Shown here: in pieces, positions 1 through 7,105 of the stretch
Layout: the number at the start of each line of letters is the position of its first letter
Numbering within the stretch: position 1 is the stretch's first letter
Source of the DNA: Actinomycetota bacterium
Lineage (GTDB): Bacteria > Actinomycetota > Actinomycetes > S36-B12 > UBA5976
Direction of reading: 5' to 3'
Assembly: GCA_009918865.1 (NCBI GenBank)
Contig: RGCY01000014.1
Location: forward strand, 1 to 14,880
Length of the DNA: 14,880 bases
Notes under the pieces: generated by a model
Database searches by the model: none
Told to the model about the DNA's origin: nothing
The model's input: the letters and a program-made list of their open reading frames with translations, nothing else
Translations under genes and position numbers: made by a program

Positions 1-1951
1 CCGTTTCACCACGCCACGCAGCGAGAAAGGCTTGCCCAAAGCGTTCAGCCAACGTCTCTGCATCGTCAATGTCCGCTGGCACATCAATGCCGAACGCATA
101 AATGCGTGTCTTGCGACCAGTTGCATCGACACACTCATAGGGCCGTTCATCCGCCACCTGGACGCCAAGATTCTGAAGCAGTGGGAGCACCGATGAAAGT
201 GACACCGGACCTGCCGTTGTGTAGAGCGTGAAAAGGTGACTTGAACTTGCTCCGGCAGGCTGTGAGCGCAACTGAACCTGCGCACTCTCCCCCGACAGAT
301 GCATCGCTTCACACAAGATCGCATCTGAAACTGCTTGCTGTGCGGTGTGATCAGCCTGATAGGCCGCAGGAAATCTACCCATCCAATTACGAAGCACTCG
401 TGCGCCTTCACGCTCCCCAAGACGTTCAAGCACAGCGTCCGCGAATCCGTCATCCCAAGATCGGGTTGCTGCGGCCACTGCGGTGCGCACAGCCTGCACA
501 TTTTCATCGCTCAACCGCACGGGCTCATTGACTCGAACCACGATGTGAAGTCGAGCATGCACTTGCTCACCGACTCGCGATGCCGTGTCCACGGCGAAAC
601 CATTGAATTGCTGAACGAGAATCTCTTCGATTAAACGCCTAACGTGCGAGTTGTAGCGGTCGCGTGGGAGATAAACCACCGCTGACACAAAGCGGCCGTA
701 GCGATCTGCGCGCAAGAACACTCGGGTGACGTGCCGACCGGTAATTTGCAAAACCGCAAGCGCCGTGTCACGTAAGTCAGTGACATCTATTTGCAGAAGT
801 TCATCACGTGGATAGTTCTCGAGAAACTCCAGCAGGTCTTTGCCACTATGACTATCTGGCGAGAAACCTGCTTGCTCAACGACGGCCGCCACCTTGCCTG
901 CAACAACTGGAACCTCTTGTACTGGTTGCACATAGGCAGAAGAAGTGAACAGGCCAAGAAATCTTGCTTCTCCGGCAACCGAACCATCAGCGTTGAATTG
1001 CTTTACGCCGACGTAGTCAAGGTAGACATTGCGATGCACAGTGGCACGGGAGTTTGCTTTAGTGAGCACCAAGACGCGTGTGTCTCGTGCCGCATTACTT
1101 GCGGCAGCGGTCAACGGTGTTGGCTCGGCGTCTGCGTCACGGAGCACGCCCAGCCCGGTGTCAGCTCGCGGCACTAAGAAGTCGCGACCGTCCTTAGCAA
1201 CCAAGTCGTACTCCCTGTAGCCAAGGAATGTGAACCTATTGTCAGCCATCCAGCGCAAGAACTCAGCCGCTTCAGCCGTTTCGATGTCAACCGAGCCAAG
1301 CGAATCCGCAACTTTGAATGCCTGCTGTGTCATGAGTTGCCAGTCCGCAACAGCAACGCGGACATCGGACAACGTGGACAGAACGAGCGCTTCCACATCT
1401 GAGAAGTCGTCCTCAGGAGACTCGGGGTCCAGCCCACACTCGATGTGCATCCATGACTCAGCAATGCCGGCTGAGTCGCCATCTGCGTTTAGCGCAACCA
1501 GATTTCCAGTCGCATCCCTTTGGGCAGTGAATTGTGGGTGAACCACTAACGCGATGGTGCGGCCACTGCGCTGCAAAGCGGCAGTGACCGAGTCGACAAG
1601 AAACGGCATGTCGTCCGTGATGATGTCAACATCTGTGTGACCAGAGTGACCAGTGCGCGGCTCGCGAACCACCACGACAGGTTGATTCAGTTTACGCACG
1701 CCACCGGCATGAATATGGCGTCGCACCGTCGACGCGATGTCGTGAGCGCTTCGATCAACAACATCTTCCGGCGCCACTAGCCCCCAGTAGTCATGCATGA
1801 CCTTCTGGGCAACAGCATCGACCGAAGCAGCAGCGTCGTGGAGTAGCTGAGTCTTGGCCGCATCAAGTTTGGCGACGGCACTGCGCGACACCGACGCGCG
1901 CGCGTCAAAGGGAAGGTCGCGGCCAGATTCGGGCTGCGCGGGCACAGACAC
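1..1951 (-). CDS. gdh: NAD-specific glutamate dehydrogenase, large (about 180 kDa) type, N-terminal part only
   Basis: This enzyme oxidatively deaminates glutamate to 2-oxoglutarate and ammonia with NAD+ in the cytoplasm. About 650 codons are visible without a stop, and the reading frame runs off the left edge; the family is about 1,600 residues, so the catalytic Rossmann part lies outside. The visible part is the regulatory N-terminal region. Recognisable stretches are HDYWGLV near residue 60, TDDMPFLVDSV near 105-115, and FLRWMADNRFTFLGY followed by REYDL near 228-247, the family signature. I start it at GTG 1951 (reading V-S-V-P-A-Q) because an in-frame TGA lies only three codons upstream (1958-1960); a second GTG lies at 1945. 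No Shine-Dalgarno sequence is visible, but a TACGCT hexamer lies 8 bases upstream. Its neighbour pruA produces glutamate, its substrate. The family call is firm; the exact start is less certain. Confidence 0.93.
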   Translation of the reverse strand, partial: MSVPAQPESGRDLPFDARASVSRSAVAKLDAAKTQLLHDAAASVDAVAQKVMHDYWGLVAPEDVVDRSAHDIASTVRRHIHAGGVRKLNQPVVVVREPRTGHSGHTDVDIITDDMPFLVDSVTAALQRSGRTIALVVHPQFTAQRDATGNLVALNADGDSAGIAESWMHIECGLDPESPEDDFSDVEALVLSTLSDVRVAVADWQLMTQQAFKVADSLGSVDIETAEAAEFLRWMADNRFTFLGYREYDLVAKDGRDFLVPRADTGLGVLRDADAEPTPLTAAASNAARDTRVLVLTKANSRATVHRNVYLDYVGVKQFNADGSVAGEARFLGLFTSSAYVQPVQEVPVVAGKVAAVVEQAGFSPDSHSGKDLLEFLENYPRDELLQIDVTDLRDTALAVLQITGRHVTRVFLRADRYGRFVSAVVYLPRDRYNSHVRRLIEEILVQQFNGFAVDTASRVGEQVHARLHIVVRVNEPVRLSDENVQAVRTAVAAATRSWDDGFADAVLERLGEREGARVLRNWMGRFPAAYQADHTAQQAVSDAILCEAMHLSGESAQVQLRSQPAGASSSHLFTLYTTAGPVSLSSVLPLLQNLGVQVADERPYECVDATGRKTRIYAFGIDVPADIDDAETLAERFGQAFLAAWRGET

Positions 1952-1959
1952 GGTCTGTC

Positions 1960-1965
1960 AGCGTA
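1960..1965 (-). promoter_or_regulatory. Candidate -10 hexamer (TACGCT) for the NAD-GDH gene
   Basis: On the minus strand TACGCT fits the TANNNT pattern and ends 8 bases before GTG 1951. No clear -35 box or ribosome binding site is seen. A CGTTG/CAACG inverted repeat with a 4-base loop lies just upstream (1972-1985). A leaderless or near-leaderless transcript is an inference. Confidence 0.35.
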
Positions 1966-2019
1966 GTCGGACGTTGTCACCAACGACACCTCAGAGCACG
2001 CAGGAGTCTGTGGTGTACG

Positions 2020-2041
2020 CCACGCCGACATGGCCGCGTGG
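2020..2041 (-). terminator. Stem-loop after pruA, candidate terminator
   Basis: CCACGC (2020-2025) and GCGTGG (2036-2041) form a perfect 6-bp GC-rich stem with a 10-base loop, 23 bases after the pruA stop codon. No T-run follows on the minus strand, which is common for actinobacterial terminators but weakens the call. It lies between pruA and the putative NAD-GDH promoter. Confidence 0.4.
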
Positions 2042-2064
2042 GCATTCACCGGCTTACAGAACCG

Positions 2065-3696
2065 TTAACCCATGTGTGGGTAACGATGATCTATCGGTGG
2101 CGCGAGCGTCTCTTTAATGCTGCGAGTGCTTGTCCAACGAATGAGATTCTGCATTGCGCCAGCCTTGTCATTAGTTCCGGAAGCTCGGCCGCCGCCAAAT
2201 GGCTGTTGCCCCACAACAGCCCCCGTTGGCTTGTCGTTGACGTAGAAGTTGCCGGCGGCAAATCGGAGTGCCTCGCTGGCGCGTGCAATGGCTACTCGAT
2301 CATTGGCGATGATGGAGCCGGTTAGAGCGTATGGTGATGTTGCGTCTACGACATTGAGCATTTCGTCAAACTTTGAGTCTTCATAGACGTGCACTGACAG
2401 CACGGGACCGAAATACTCATCGCAGAAGAATTCGCGAGTGGGATCGCTTCCGAGTAAGACCGTTGGAGCAATGAACCAGCCCTTGGATTTGTCATATGTG
2501 CCGCCTGCTGCCACTGTGACAGTTGCATCGGAATGCGCTCTGTCAATTGCACCACTGACCCGGTTGAATGAACGTTCATCAATGACAGCACCCATGAACA
2601 ACGAGAAGTCTTCGGTGACATCGCCGTACTGCAGTTGCGAAACTAAGTGCAGGAACTCTGTGTCCATTTGTTCCCACACACTGCGCGGAATGTAAGCACG
2701 CGATGCAGCCGAACACTTCTGCCCTTGGTACTCAAATGCACCGCGAATTAACGCTGTGGTGAGAACGGCTGGATCTGCAGATGGATGCGCTAGGACAAAG
2801 TCCTTGCCACCAGTTTCGCCAATCAACCGTGGGTAGGTTCGATAATCGGCAATACGTGTTCCAACTTCGCGCCAAAGATATTGAAAGACCGAAGTGGAAC
2901 CAGTGAAATGAATTCCTGCAAGATCGCGGTCGGCAATGACCACATCGCTCACCGCTTTGCCGTCACCGGTGACCATGTTGATGACCCCATCTGGCAAGCC
3001 GGCTTCTTGCAACAGGCGCATCAGCAGATGTGCCGAGAATTGCTGCGTGGTGGCGGGTTTCCAGACAACGGTGTTGCCCATGAGAGCCGGTGCAGTCGGC
3101 AGGTTAGCCGCGATGGCCGTGAAGTTGAACGGCGTGATGGCGTAGACGAAGCCTTCTAGTGGCCGATGGTCACTGCGGTTCCAAACACCAGCGCTGCTCG
3201 CAGGTTGGGTTTCGAGAAGTTGACGACCGAAGTGGACGTTGAAGCGCCAAAAGTCGATGAGCTCGCAGGCCGCATCAATTTCAGCCTGAATCACATTCTT
3301 GCCTTGGCCGAGCATGGTGGCAGCATTCAATGTGCTTCGCCACGGACCGGCCAACAGTTCTGCGGCACGAAGAAAAATGGCGGCACGATCGTCGTAGCTC
3401 AGCGAGCGCCAGCCCGGTGCCGCCGCCTTTGCCGCAGCGACTGCGGCGGAGGCTTCACTTGCACCACTATTGGTGGTGTAGCCGAGTACGCGCGCATGTG
3501 CATGCGGTTCACCTACGGCAATGCGTTCACCTGGTGCAAGTACGTCCCGACCACCGATGACACTCGGCAGGTCTATGACATTGGTACGCAGCGCCGCCAA
3601 AGCGCGCTCAATGTCAGCACGTTCGGCACTACCCGGCGCGTATGCCTTCACCGGTTCATTCACTGGGACCGGCACTTGAGATACGGCTTCAACCAT
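2065..3696 (-). CDS. pruA: L-glutamate gamma-semialdehyde (1-pyrroline-5-carboxylate) dehydrogenase
   Basis: An aldehyde dehydrogenase that oxidises glutamate semialdehyde to glutamate with NAD+, the second step of proline catabolism. The 543-residue length matches stand-alone P5C dehydrogenases of the PruA/ALDH4A1 type. Visible features are the ALDH N-terminal region, the NAD-binding stretch with ITPFNFTAIAANLP and WKPA, the general-base glutamate E294 in ETGGKDF, and the catalytic cysteine C328 in GQKCSAASR, 34 residues later as usual. FGGGRASGTNDKAG near the C-terminus is typical of this subfamily. The ATG at 3696 has a GAGGGG ribosome binding site about 8 bases upstream. The stop of the upstream gene (3698-3700) is one base before this start, so translational coupling is likely. 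No proline dehydrogenase lies in the window. NAD-GDH follows downstream and would use the glutamate made here. Confidence 0.97.
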   Translation of the reverse strand: MVEAVSQVPVPVNEPVKAYAPGSAERADIERALAALRTNVIDLPSVIGGRDVLAPGERIAVGEPHAHARVLGYTTNSGASEASAAVAAAKAAAPGWRSLSYDDRAAIFLRAAELLAGPWRSTLNAATMLGQGKNVIQAEIDAACELIDFWRFNVHFGRQLLETQPASSAGVWNRSDHRPLEGFVYAITPFNFTAIAANLPTAPALMGNTVVWKPATTQQFSAHLLMRLLQEAGLPDGVINMVTGDGKAVSDVVIADRDLAGIHFTGSTSVFQYLWREVGTRIADYRTYPRLIGETGGKDFVLAHPSADPAVLTTALIRGAFEYQGQKCSAASRAYIPRSVWEQMDTEFLHLVSQLQYGDVTEDFSLFMGAVIDERSFNRVSGAIDRAHSDATVTVAAGGTYDKSKGWFIAPTVLLGSDPTREFFCDEYFGPVLSVHVYEDSKFDEMLNVVDATSPYALTGSIIANDRVAIARASEALRFAAGNFYVNDKPTGAVVGQQPFGGGRASGTNDKAGAMQNLIRWTSTRSIKETLAPPIDHRYPHMG

Positions 3697-3697
3697 G

Positions 3698-4162
3698 TCA
3701 ATTCCCCTCTGCTTCTTGATCGTGACCGAGTGTGCTCAGGATGTGGTCTAACTCGCTGATGTCGTACCACTGCAAATGCATCACATCATCGAGCTCATCC
3801 GCTTCTGGCGCAGCGTACGGACCTGCATCCATGTGCATGCTCACGACATCAGCAAGCGTCACCGGCCGTGCGAGGTGCACGCGACCAGGTTGGTGAGAGT
3901 TTTCATCGATTGATGGCGAGACTTCTTCAGCATCCACTGCGATGACCACGCGCCTTGGAGCGCGCACACCCGAGTTACTCAGCCGGCTGGCGGCGGCTGC
4001 CAAAGCCATGGCAATGCTCTCCCCCAACTCCTCATCGTCCGCTGCAACCCCGTAGGTCTCGAGCAGTTCGGATGTGACTGCCCAGGCAGAGGTGACTGTC
4101 AATGGTTTACCTTCCAACGCGGCTCGAACTCCGCGGATATCTGTCGGGATGTAAACGCGCAC
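3698..4162 (-). CDS. DUF6912-like conserved actinobacterial protein of unknown function
   Basis: A cytoplasmic protein of about 154 residues, which I recognise as the small actinobacterial family beginning M-R-V-Y-(I/V)-P (DUF6912, named from memory). It has a conserved middle stretch APRRVVIAVDAEEV and ends in an acidic tail with the aromatic motif QWYDISELD. No catalytic motif is visible and the function is unknown. I chose the GTG at 4162 because it gives the family N-terminus MRVYIP and has an AGGAAGG ribosome binding site at 4171-4177, spaced 8 bases away. A longer reading from GTG 4180 (160 residues) overlaps the stop of the HAD gene as GTGA and has no good ribosome binding site of its own. 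The gene sits between the HAD gene and pruA, with a 1-bp gap to pruA, so co-expression is likely. Confidence 0.8.
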   Translation of the reverse strand: MRVYIPTDIRGVRAALEGKPLTVTSAWAVTSELLETYGVAADDEELGESIAMALAAAASRLSNSGVRAPRRVVIAVDAEEVSPSIDENSHQPGRVHLARPVTLADVVSMHMDAGPYAAPEADELDDVMHLQWYDISELDHILSTLGHDQEAEGN

Positions 4163-4170
4163 CGTCACAG

Positions 4171-4177
4171 CCTTCCT
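4171..4177 (-). promoter_or_regulatory. Ribosome binding site (AGGAAGG) deciding the start of the DUF6912-like gene
   Basis: On the minus strand AGGAAGG ends 8 bases before GTG 4162. It lies inside the alternative longer reading that starts at GTG 4180, which argues for the shorter protein. Confidence 0.6.
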
Positions 4178-4845
4178 CACTGCAGGTCAAGGTCAAATAG
4201 TGCCTGCACTTGCATCAACGTGTCGTCGTAGCCGATGTGGTGAATGCCAACCATGCCCAGTGCCACAGCCGCATCAACATTGCCCCGCAAATCGTCCACA
4301 AAGACACATTCATCCGGCGCAACCGAAAGTTGTTCACACACGTGGGCATAGATGGCCGGATCTGGTTTTCGCATTCCCACCTCGTGTGAGATGACTGCGG
4401 CGTCAAACATGTCGTCCCAGCCATCGCGTGGGTAGTCGTTTCCCCAAGAGTTTGACAGCAACGCAGTCTTGATGCCGGCTGCGCGGGTGCGGTAGACCAA
4501 TCCATTCATGTCTGGGGCGTGTTGAAACATGCTGAACATGCGCGCCACCACACCGTCTCCATCAAAGTGTCGACCAGTGCGCTCTTCCATTGCCACCTTG
4601 AGGCGCTGTTCAAAGTCAGGGACGGTCAGCCGGCCAGTTTCAAGTGCGTGAATGGGATTGATGCGGTGTACATCCGCGTATTCCTGACCGAGCCAGTGGT
4701 CAATGAGTGCAAAGTACTCTCGCAGATCAACTTGATCCTGCGCAGCCCACGCCTCGATGGTGCTCGCCAAAGGTCCTGTGAGCACTCCACCCCAGTCGAC
4801 AATGAGTGCACGCAACGGGGTGCGAGGATTAGGAATGTGATTCAT
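4177..4845 (-). CDS. HAD-superfamily (subfamily IA) hydrolase-like protein with a variant motif I
   Basis: A 222-residue HAD-fold protein. Motif I is VDWGGVLTG with the nucleophile D17; motif II is SNSWG (131-135); motif III has K160 in RKPDP; motif IV is VFVDD (D184, D185). A helical cap region lies between motifs I and II (residues about 25-115). The second aspartate of the usual DxD motif is glycine (G19), resembling the DxGGVLT form I recall from bacterial proteins similar to the N-terminal domain of epoxide hydrolase. The general acid of ordinary HAD phosphatases is therefore missing, and the substrate cannot be predicted. Start is ATG 4845, with GTG 4848 directly before it; no strong ribosome binding site precedes either. 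A TATCGT hexamer lies 10-13 bases upstream. The stop overlaps the possible GTG 4180 of the next gene, so the two are probably co-transcribed. Confidence 0.88.
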   Translation of the reverse strand: MNHIPNPRTPLRALIVDWGGVLTGPLASTIEAWAAQDQVDLREYFALIDHWLGQEYADVHRINPIHALETGRLTVPDFEQRLKVAMEERTGRHFDGDGVVARMFSMFQHAPDMNGLVYRTRAAGIKTALLSNSWGNDYPRDGWDDMFDAAVISHEVGMRKPDPAIYAHVCEQLSVAPDECVFVDDLRGNVDAAVALGMVGIHHIGYDDTLMQVQALFDLDLQ

Positions 4846-4897
4846 CACGGCCAGGCGGACGATACCCGTCAGTAACCGGGGCAGTCCCGATGCACAC

Positions 4898-6121
4898 TCA
4901 GGCGGCGCGTTGAGATACCTGAGTTGCTAGGGCACGTAGGTCGCGGCGAATCTGTGACTTAGGGGCACATTCAGCCAAGGTTTGACCGCGTGCTCGCGCA
5001 GTGCGGCAGGCCCGTGGGTCGTCATCAACAAATGCCAAGTTCCCACGCAAGTGTTGAATCCTGGGCGAAACATGACTACGCAAGAACGCGGCGGCCACAA
5101 GATCAGCGGCCGGAACATGGGTCACGGCCACCGTGTGTTGTGGGCTGCTCACTTCGTTCACCACTGAACTTTCGGCTTGGCGCATTTGACTTGCCGCGGC
5201 AACACCTTCAAGAAACCGAATGAGTCGCGCTAAGCCCACCGGATCACATGAACCCACTGTGACGAGTTCATCGCAGGACAAAGCTGTCGCGATATGGGCA
5301 TCCTCGGGGTCTGCTGCATCGAGATTGACATGAGCACCAAGATCAACGACAACTACTTGCGCTGCAGCTCGCATTTCGTCGAGAACTAGTGACCATAGGT
5401 GTGGCCGCAGCACCGTGCCGCCGGCGGCACCGGGGAGAACTCGGACTCCGGAGCCCGTGAGCGGCATTGCATCAAGCAAGACCCTGCGCGTGAGAATCCC
5501 TTGAGCTGCTTGCCGTTGAGCCCAGGTGACCGATGCCGCCACGCCCGTGAGTCCAGCCAGTTGATCCAGGCTCGGTGCACAGGGATCGGCATCGATGAGC
5601 GCAGTGGATAGTCCTTGACGCGCACACTCATCTGCCAACGCGAGAGCGATGGTGCTACGCCCAGCGGAACCCGGTGGACCCCACACACAAACCAATCGAC
5701 CTGTGGCAGACATCTCTGCAATCACCGGTGCCGCCGGTTCCCTCAACTCTCGAGCACGTTGCCCGGTCAACCGTGCCGAAGCTGCCGGATGCTCTTCATC
5801 AATAAACACAACCGCATCCGCACCAGCATCCGTTACCCATTGCGCGAAAGCCTCGTCCGAGACGAGCACCACAATCCATGAGCCAGCAGCATGCACTTGA
5901 GCGATGACTTCGACATCCAACCCAACCAAATCTTGACCCACCAACACTCCATCAACATCACTTGCCGCCAAGAATGCAAGCAAGTCGACCACCTCAAAAC
6001 AGCGCCGCTGCACAACGAGACCAACGCTGGGATGCCTCAATGCCGCGATGAATTCGGGCTCCCACGCCGTCATGCCCAACGCGGTCACCACCGAAGCCGA
6101 TTCCCGACTGAGTGACGTCAT
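4898..6121 (-). CDS. CpaE/MinD-like P-loop ATPase with N-terminal pseudo-receiver region
   Basis: A 407-residue protein of the ParA/MinD superfamily, closest in plan to CpaE, which localises pilus machinery. Residues about 10-125 alternate beta strands and helices like a receiver domain but lack its acidic pair and phospho-acceptor, as in CpaE. The ATPase part begins near 142. Its Walker A-like loop is GPPGSAGRST (148-157), with arginine where the P-loop lysine should be and no signature lysine at the loop start. ALIDADP (174-180) corresponds to the Walker A-prime strand and VVVVDLG (256-262) to Walker B. I recall a similar GAPGRT loop in actinobacterial relatives, so this may be a family trait. 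The ATG overlaps the stop of the SAF gene by 4 bases (ATGA). SAF plus CpaE-like proteins suggest a cell-surface or envelope-positioning role, but no CpaF, TadB/C or pilin gene is in the window. Confidence 0.82.
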   Translation of the reverse strand: MTSLSRESASVVTALGMTAWEPEFIAALRHPSVGLVVQRRCFEVVDLLAFLAASDVDGVLVGQDLVGLDVEVIAQVHAAGSWIVVLVSDEAFAQWVTDAGADAVVFIDEEHPAASARLTGQRARELREPAAPVIAEMSATGRLVCVWGPPGSAGRSTIALALADECARQGLSTALIDADPCAPSLDQLAGLTGVAASVTWAQRQAAQGILTRRVLLDAMPLTGSGVRVLPGAAGGTVLRPHLWSLVLDEMRAAAQVVVVDLGAHVNLDAADPEDAHIATALSCDELVTVGSCDPVGLARLIRFLEGVAAASQMRQAESSVVNEVSSPQHTVAVTHVPAADLVAAAFLRSHVSPRIQHLRGNLAFVDDDPRACRTARARGQTLAECAPKSQIRRDLRALATQVSQRAA

Positions 6122-6738
6122 CGCGCACCTGCTGAATCCATGCCCGGCACCGCAACGAGATCAACTGCACCTGCATGAGATGCGGCCACCAACGCCGACA
6201 CGCGACGTTCCGGCACCTGTAGTTCGACGGTGACCGACCCTGTTGGCCCGGGTTGACTGGCTGACTTCACCACGACCGATGTGGCCACCTGAACACTCTT
6301 GGTGATGCCGTCGCTGCTGAGAACGGAGTTTGGGGTAACCCACACATCCACGCTGGCACCGCGTTTCAACGACAAGGGCACGTGCCCACCTTCGATGGTG
6401 ACTGAGACATCGCGAACTCCAAGTGCGATGTGTGAAGCGATATCCGTGCGCCTCAACAACGCTCCGGCCCCGACCGCCACAGCAAGCCGCATTCCCACTG
6501 GGTGCGCTTGAAGGAGACCTGCATTTGCTGCATCTGGGACATTGACATGGACGTGCGATACATCGGATGAGGTCACGACCATCCCGGCTGGCAGCCCAGT
6601 GTGCAGCAACCAGGCGGATGTCTGACTGGTGTTGTTCTTGGTGGTGTGAACCCACACGGCCGAGACGGAAGCCACGGCACAAGCGACGGCAAGCCATCGT
6701 GTGCTGCGCACGCCGAGCCCTTGAAGTCTGATGCCCAT
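6118..6738 (-). CDS. SAF-domain (CpaB/RcpC-like) membrane-anchored protein
   Basis: A 206-residue protein with one predicted membrane segment near the N-terminus (residues about 14-30, RWLAVACAVASVSAVWV) preceded by basic residues. The rest should therefore lie outside the membrane. A SAF domain spans roughly 42-100 (GLPAGMVVTSSDV and LLRRTDI), followed by a CpaB/RcpC-like beta-rich region to about 200. CpaB proteins take part in Flp pilus assembly, but SAF proteins also occur singly in actinobacteria, and the function here is open. The ATG at 6738 has a strong AGGGGAGGT ribosome binding site (6746-6754) 7 bases away. The stop overlaps the start of the CpaE-like gene, so the two are coupled. 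This is the first gene of the leftward cluster and is divergent from the HTH gene at 6865. Confidence 0.83.
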   Translation of the reverse strand: MGIRLQGLGVRSTRWLAVACAVASVSAVWVHTTKNNTSQTSAWLLHTGLPAGMVVTSSDVSHVHVNVPDAANAGLLQAHPVGMRLAVAVGAGALLRRTDIASHIALGVRDVSVTIEGGHVPLSLKRGASVDVWVTPNSVLSSDGITKSVQVATSVVVKSASQPGPTGSVTVELQVPERRVSALVAASHAGAVDLVAVPGMDSAGAR

Positions 6739-6759
6739 GACGTCGACCTCCCCTCGTGT

Positions 6760-6769
6760 GGGTCGTAGT
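6760..6769 (-). promoter_or_regulatory. Shared upstream 10-mer, copy 1 (ACTACGACCC, before the SAF gene)
   Basis: Read toward the SAF gene this is ACTACGACCC, 21 bases before its ATG. A nearly identical ACTGCGACCC stands before the divergent HTH gene in the same relative orientation. It may be an operator or part of the promoter (TACGAC is a weak -10). Confidence 0.3.
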
Positions 6770-6844
6770 GGTTTGACGAGCGGTGGGCACGATGAGTTCC
6801 CCGAGAAAATGTTGATGAATCAAGACACCTCACGCTTGGACAGA

Positions 6845-6854
6845 ACTGCGACCC
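6845..6854 (+). promoter_or_regulatory. Shared upstream 10-mer, copy 2 (ACTGCGACCC, before the HTH gene)
   Basis: It matches copy 1 at 9 of 10 positions and lies 10 bases before GTG 6865 (16 before ATG 6871). The two copies form a widely spaced inverted pair across the intergenic region between the SAF and HTH genes. Confidence 0.3.
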
Positions 6855-6856
6855 GT

Positions 6857-6869
6857 GTCACCATGTGAC
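6857..6869 (+). promoter_or_regulatory. Inverted repeat GTCAC-CAT-GTGAC at the start of the HTH gene
   Basis: GTCAC (6857-6861) and GTGAC (6865-6869) form a perfect 5-bp inverted repeat that covers the possible GTG start of the HTH gene. It could be an autoregulatory operator, but a short palindrome can arise by chance. Confidence 0.25.
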
Positions 6870-7104
6870 CATGACTGGCAAAGACGAGCAGTCGCCCGCG
6901 CGATTCCTCACACCCGCAGATGTGGCCGAAATTCTGTCGGTCTCTCCTTCGCAAGTATTGAAGTACCTGCGCGACCGACAGTTACGCGGAATGAAACTGC
7001 CAGGCAAGGGCGAGTGGCGCATTGAAACGTCCGCGCTAGAAGAGTTCATCTCAGTTCGCTATCGCGAAACACATCAGAATCCACAAACACCTAGTGATGT
7101 GTGA
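6865..7104 (+). CDS. Small helix-turn-helix DNA-binding protein (MerR/BldC/excisionase-like)
   Basis: A protein of 77-79 residues consisting of little more than one winged-helix domain of the MerR/BldC/excisionase type. The domain runs from about residue 14 (FLTPADVAEILSVSPSQVLKY) to about 62, and the wing contains LPGKGEWRIETSALEEFI. There is no effector-binding or dimerisation extension, and residues after 65 look disordered. GTG 6865 and ATG 6871 are both possible starts, and neither has a clear ribosome binding site. It is divergent from the SAF gene and convergent with the following gene, with one base between their stop codons. Plausible targets are its own promoter or the divergent SAF-cpaE promoter, as the two genes share a 10-mer; this is inference. 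It could also be a nucleoid-type regulator like BldC. Confidence 0.85.
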   Translation: MTMTGKDEQSPARFLTPADVAEILSVSPSQVLKYLRDRQLRGMKLPGKGEWRIETSALEEFISVRYRETHQNPQTPSDV

Positions 7105-7105
7105 A

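Noticed and set aside
3166..3759. A 197-codon plus-strand open frame opposite pruA
   Set aside because: It is antisense to the conserved PruA sequence and crosses the pruA-DUF6912 junction. The translation is Cys/Arg-rich without domain features.
6113..6120. Palindrome TGACGTCA at the SAF/cpaE-like junction
   Set aside because: It sits within the overlapping stop and start codons and is explained by coding sequence; a single 8-bp palindrome is not evidence of an operator.
6161..6823. A 220-codon minus-strand open frame overlapping the SAF gene in another frame
   Set aside because: The translation is rich in Arg/His/Ser and shows no domain. The SAF-domain reading has a membrane segment, a strong ribosome binding site and a coupled downstream gene.
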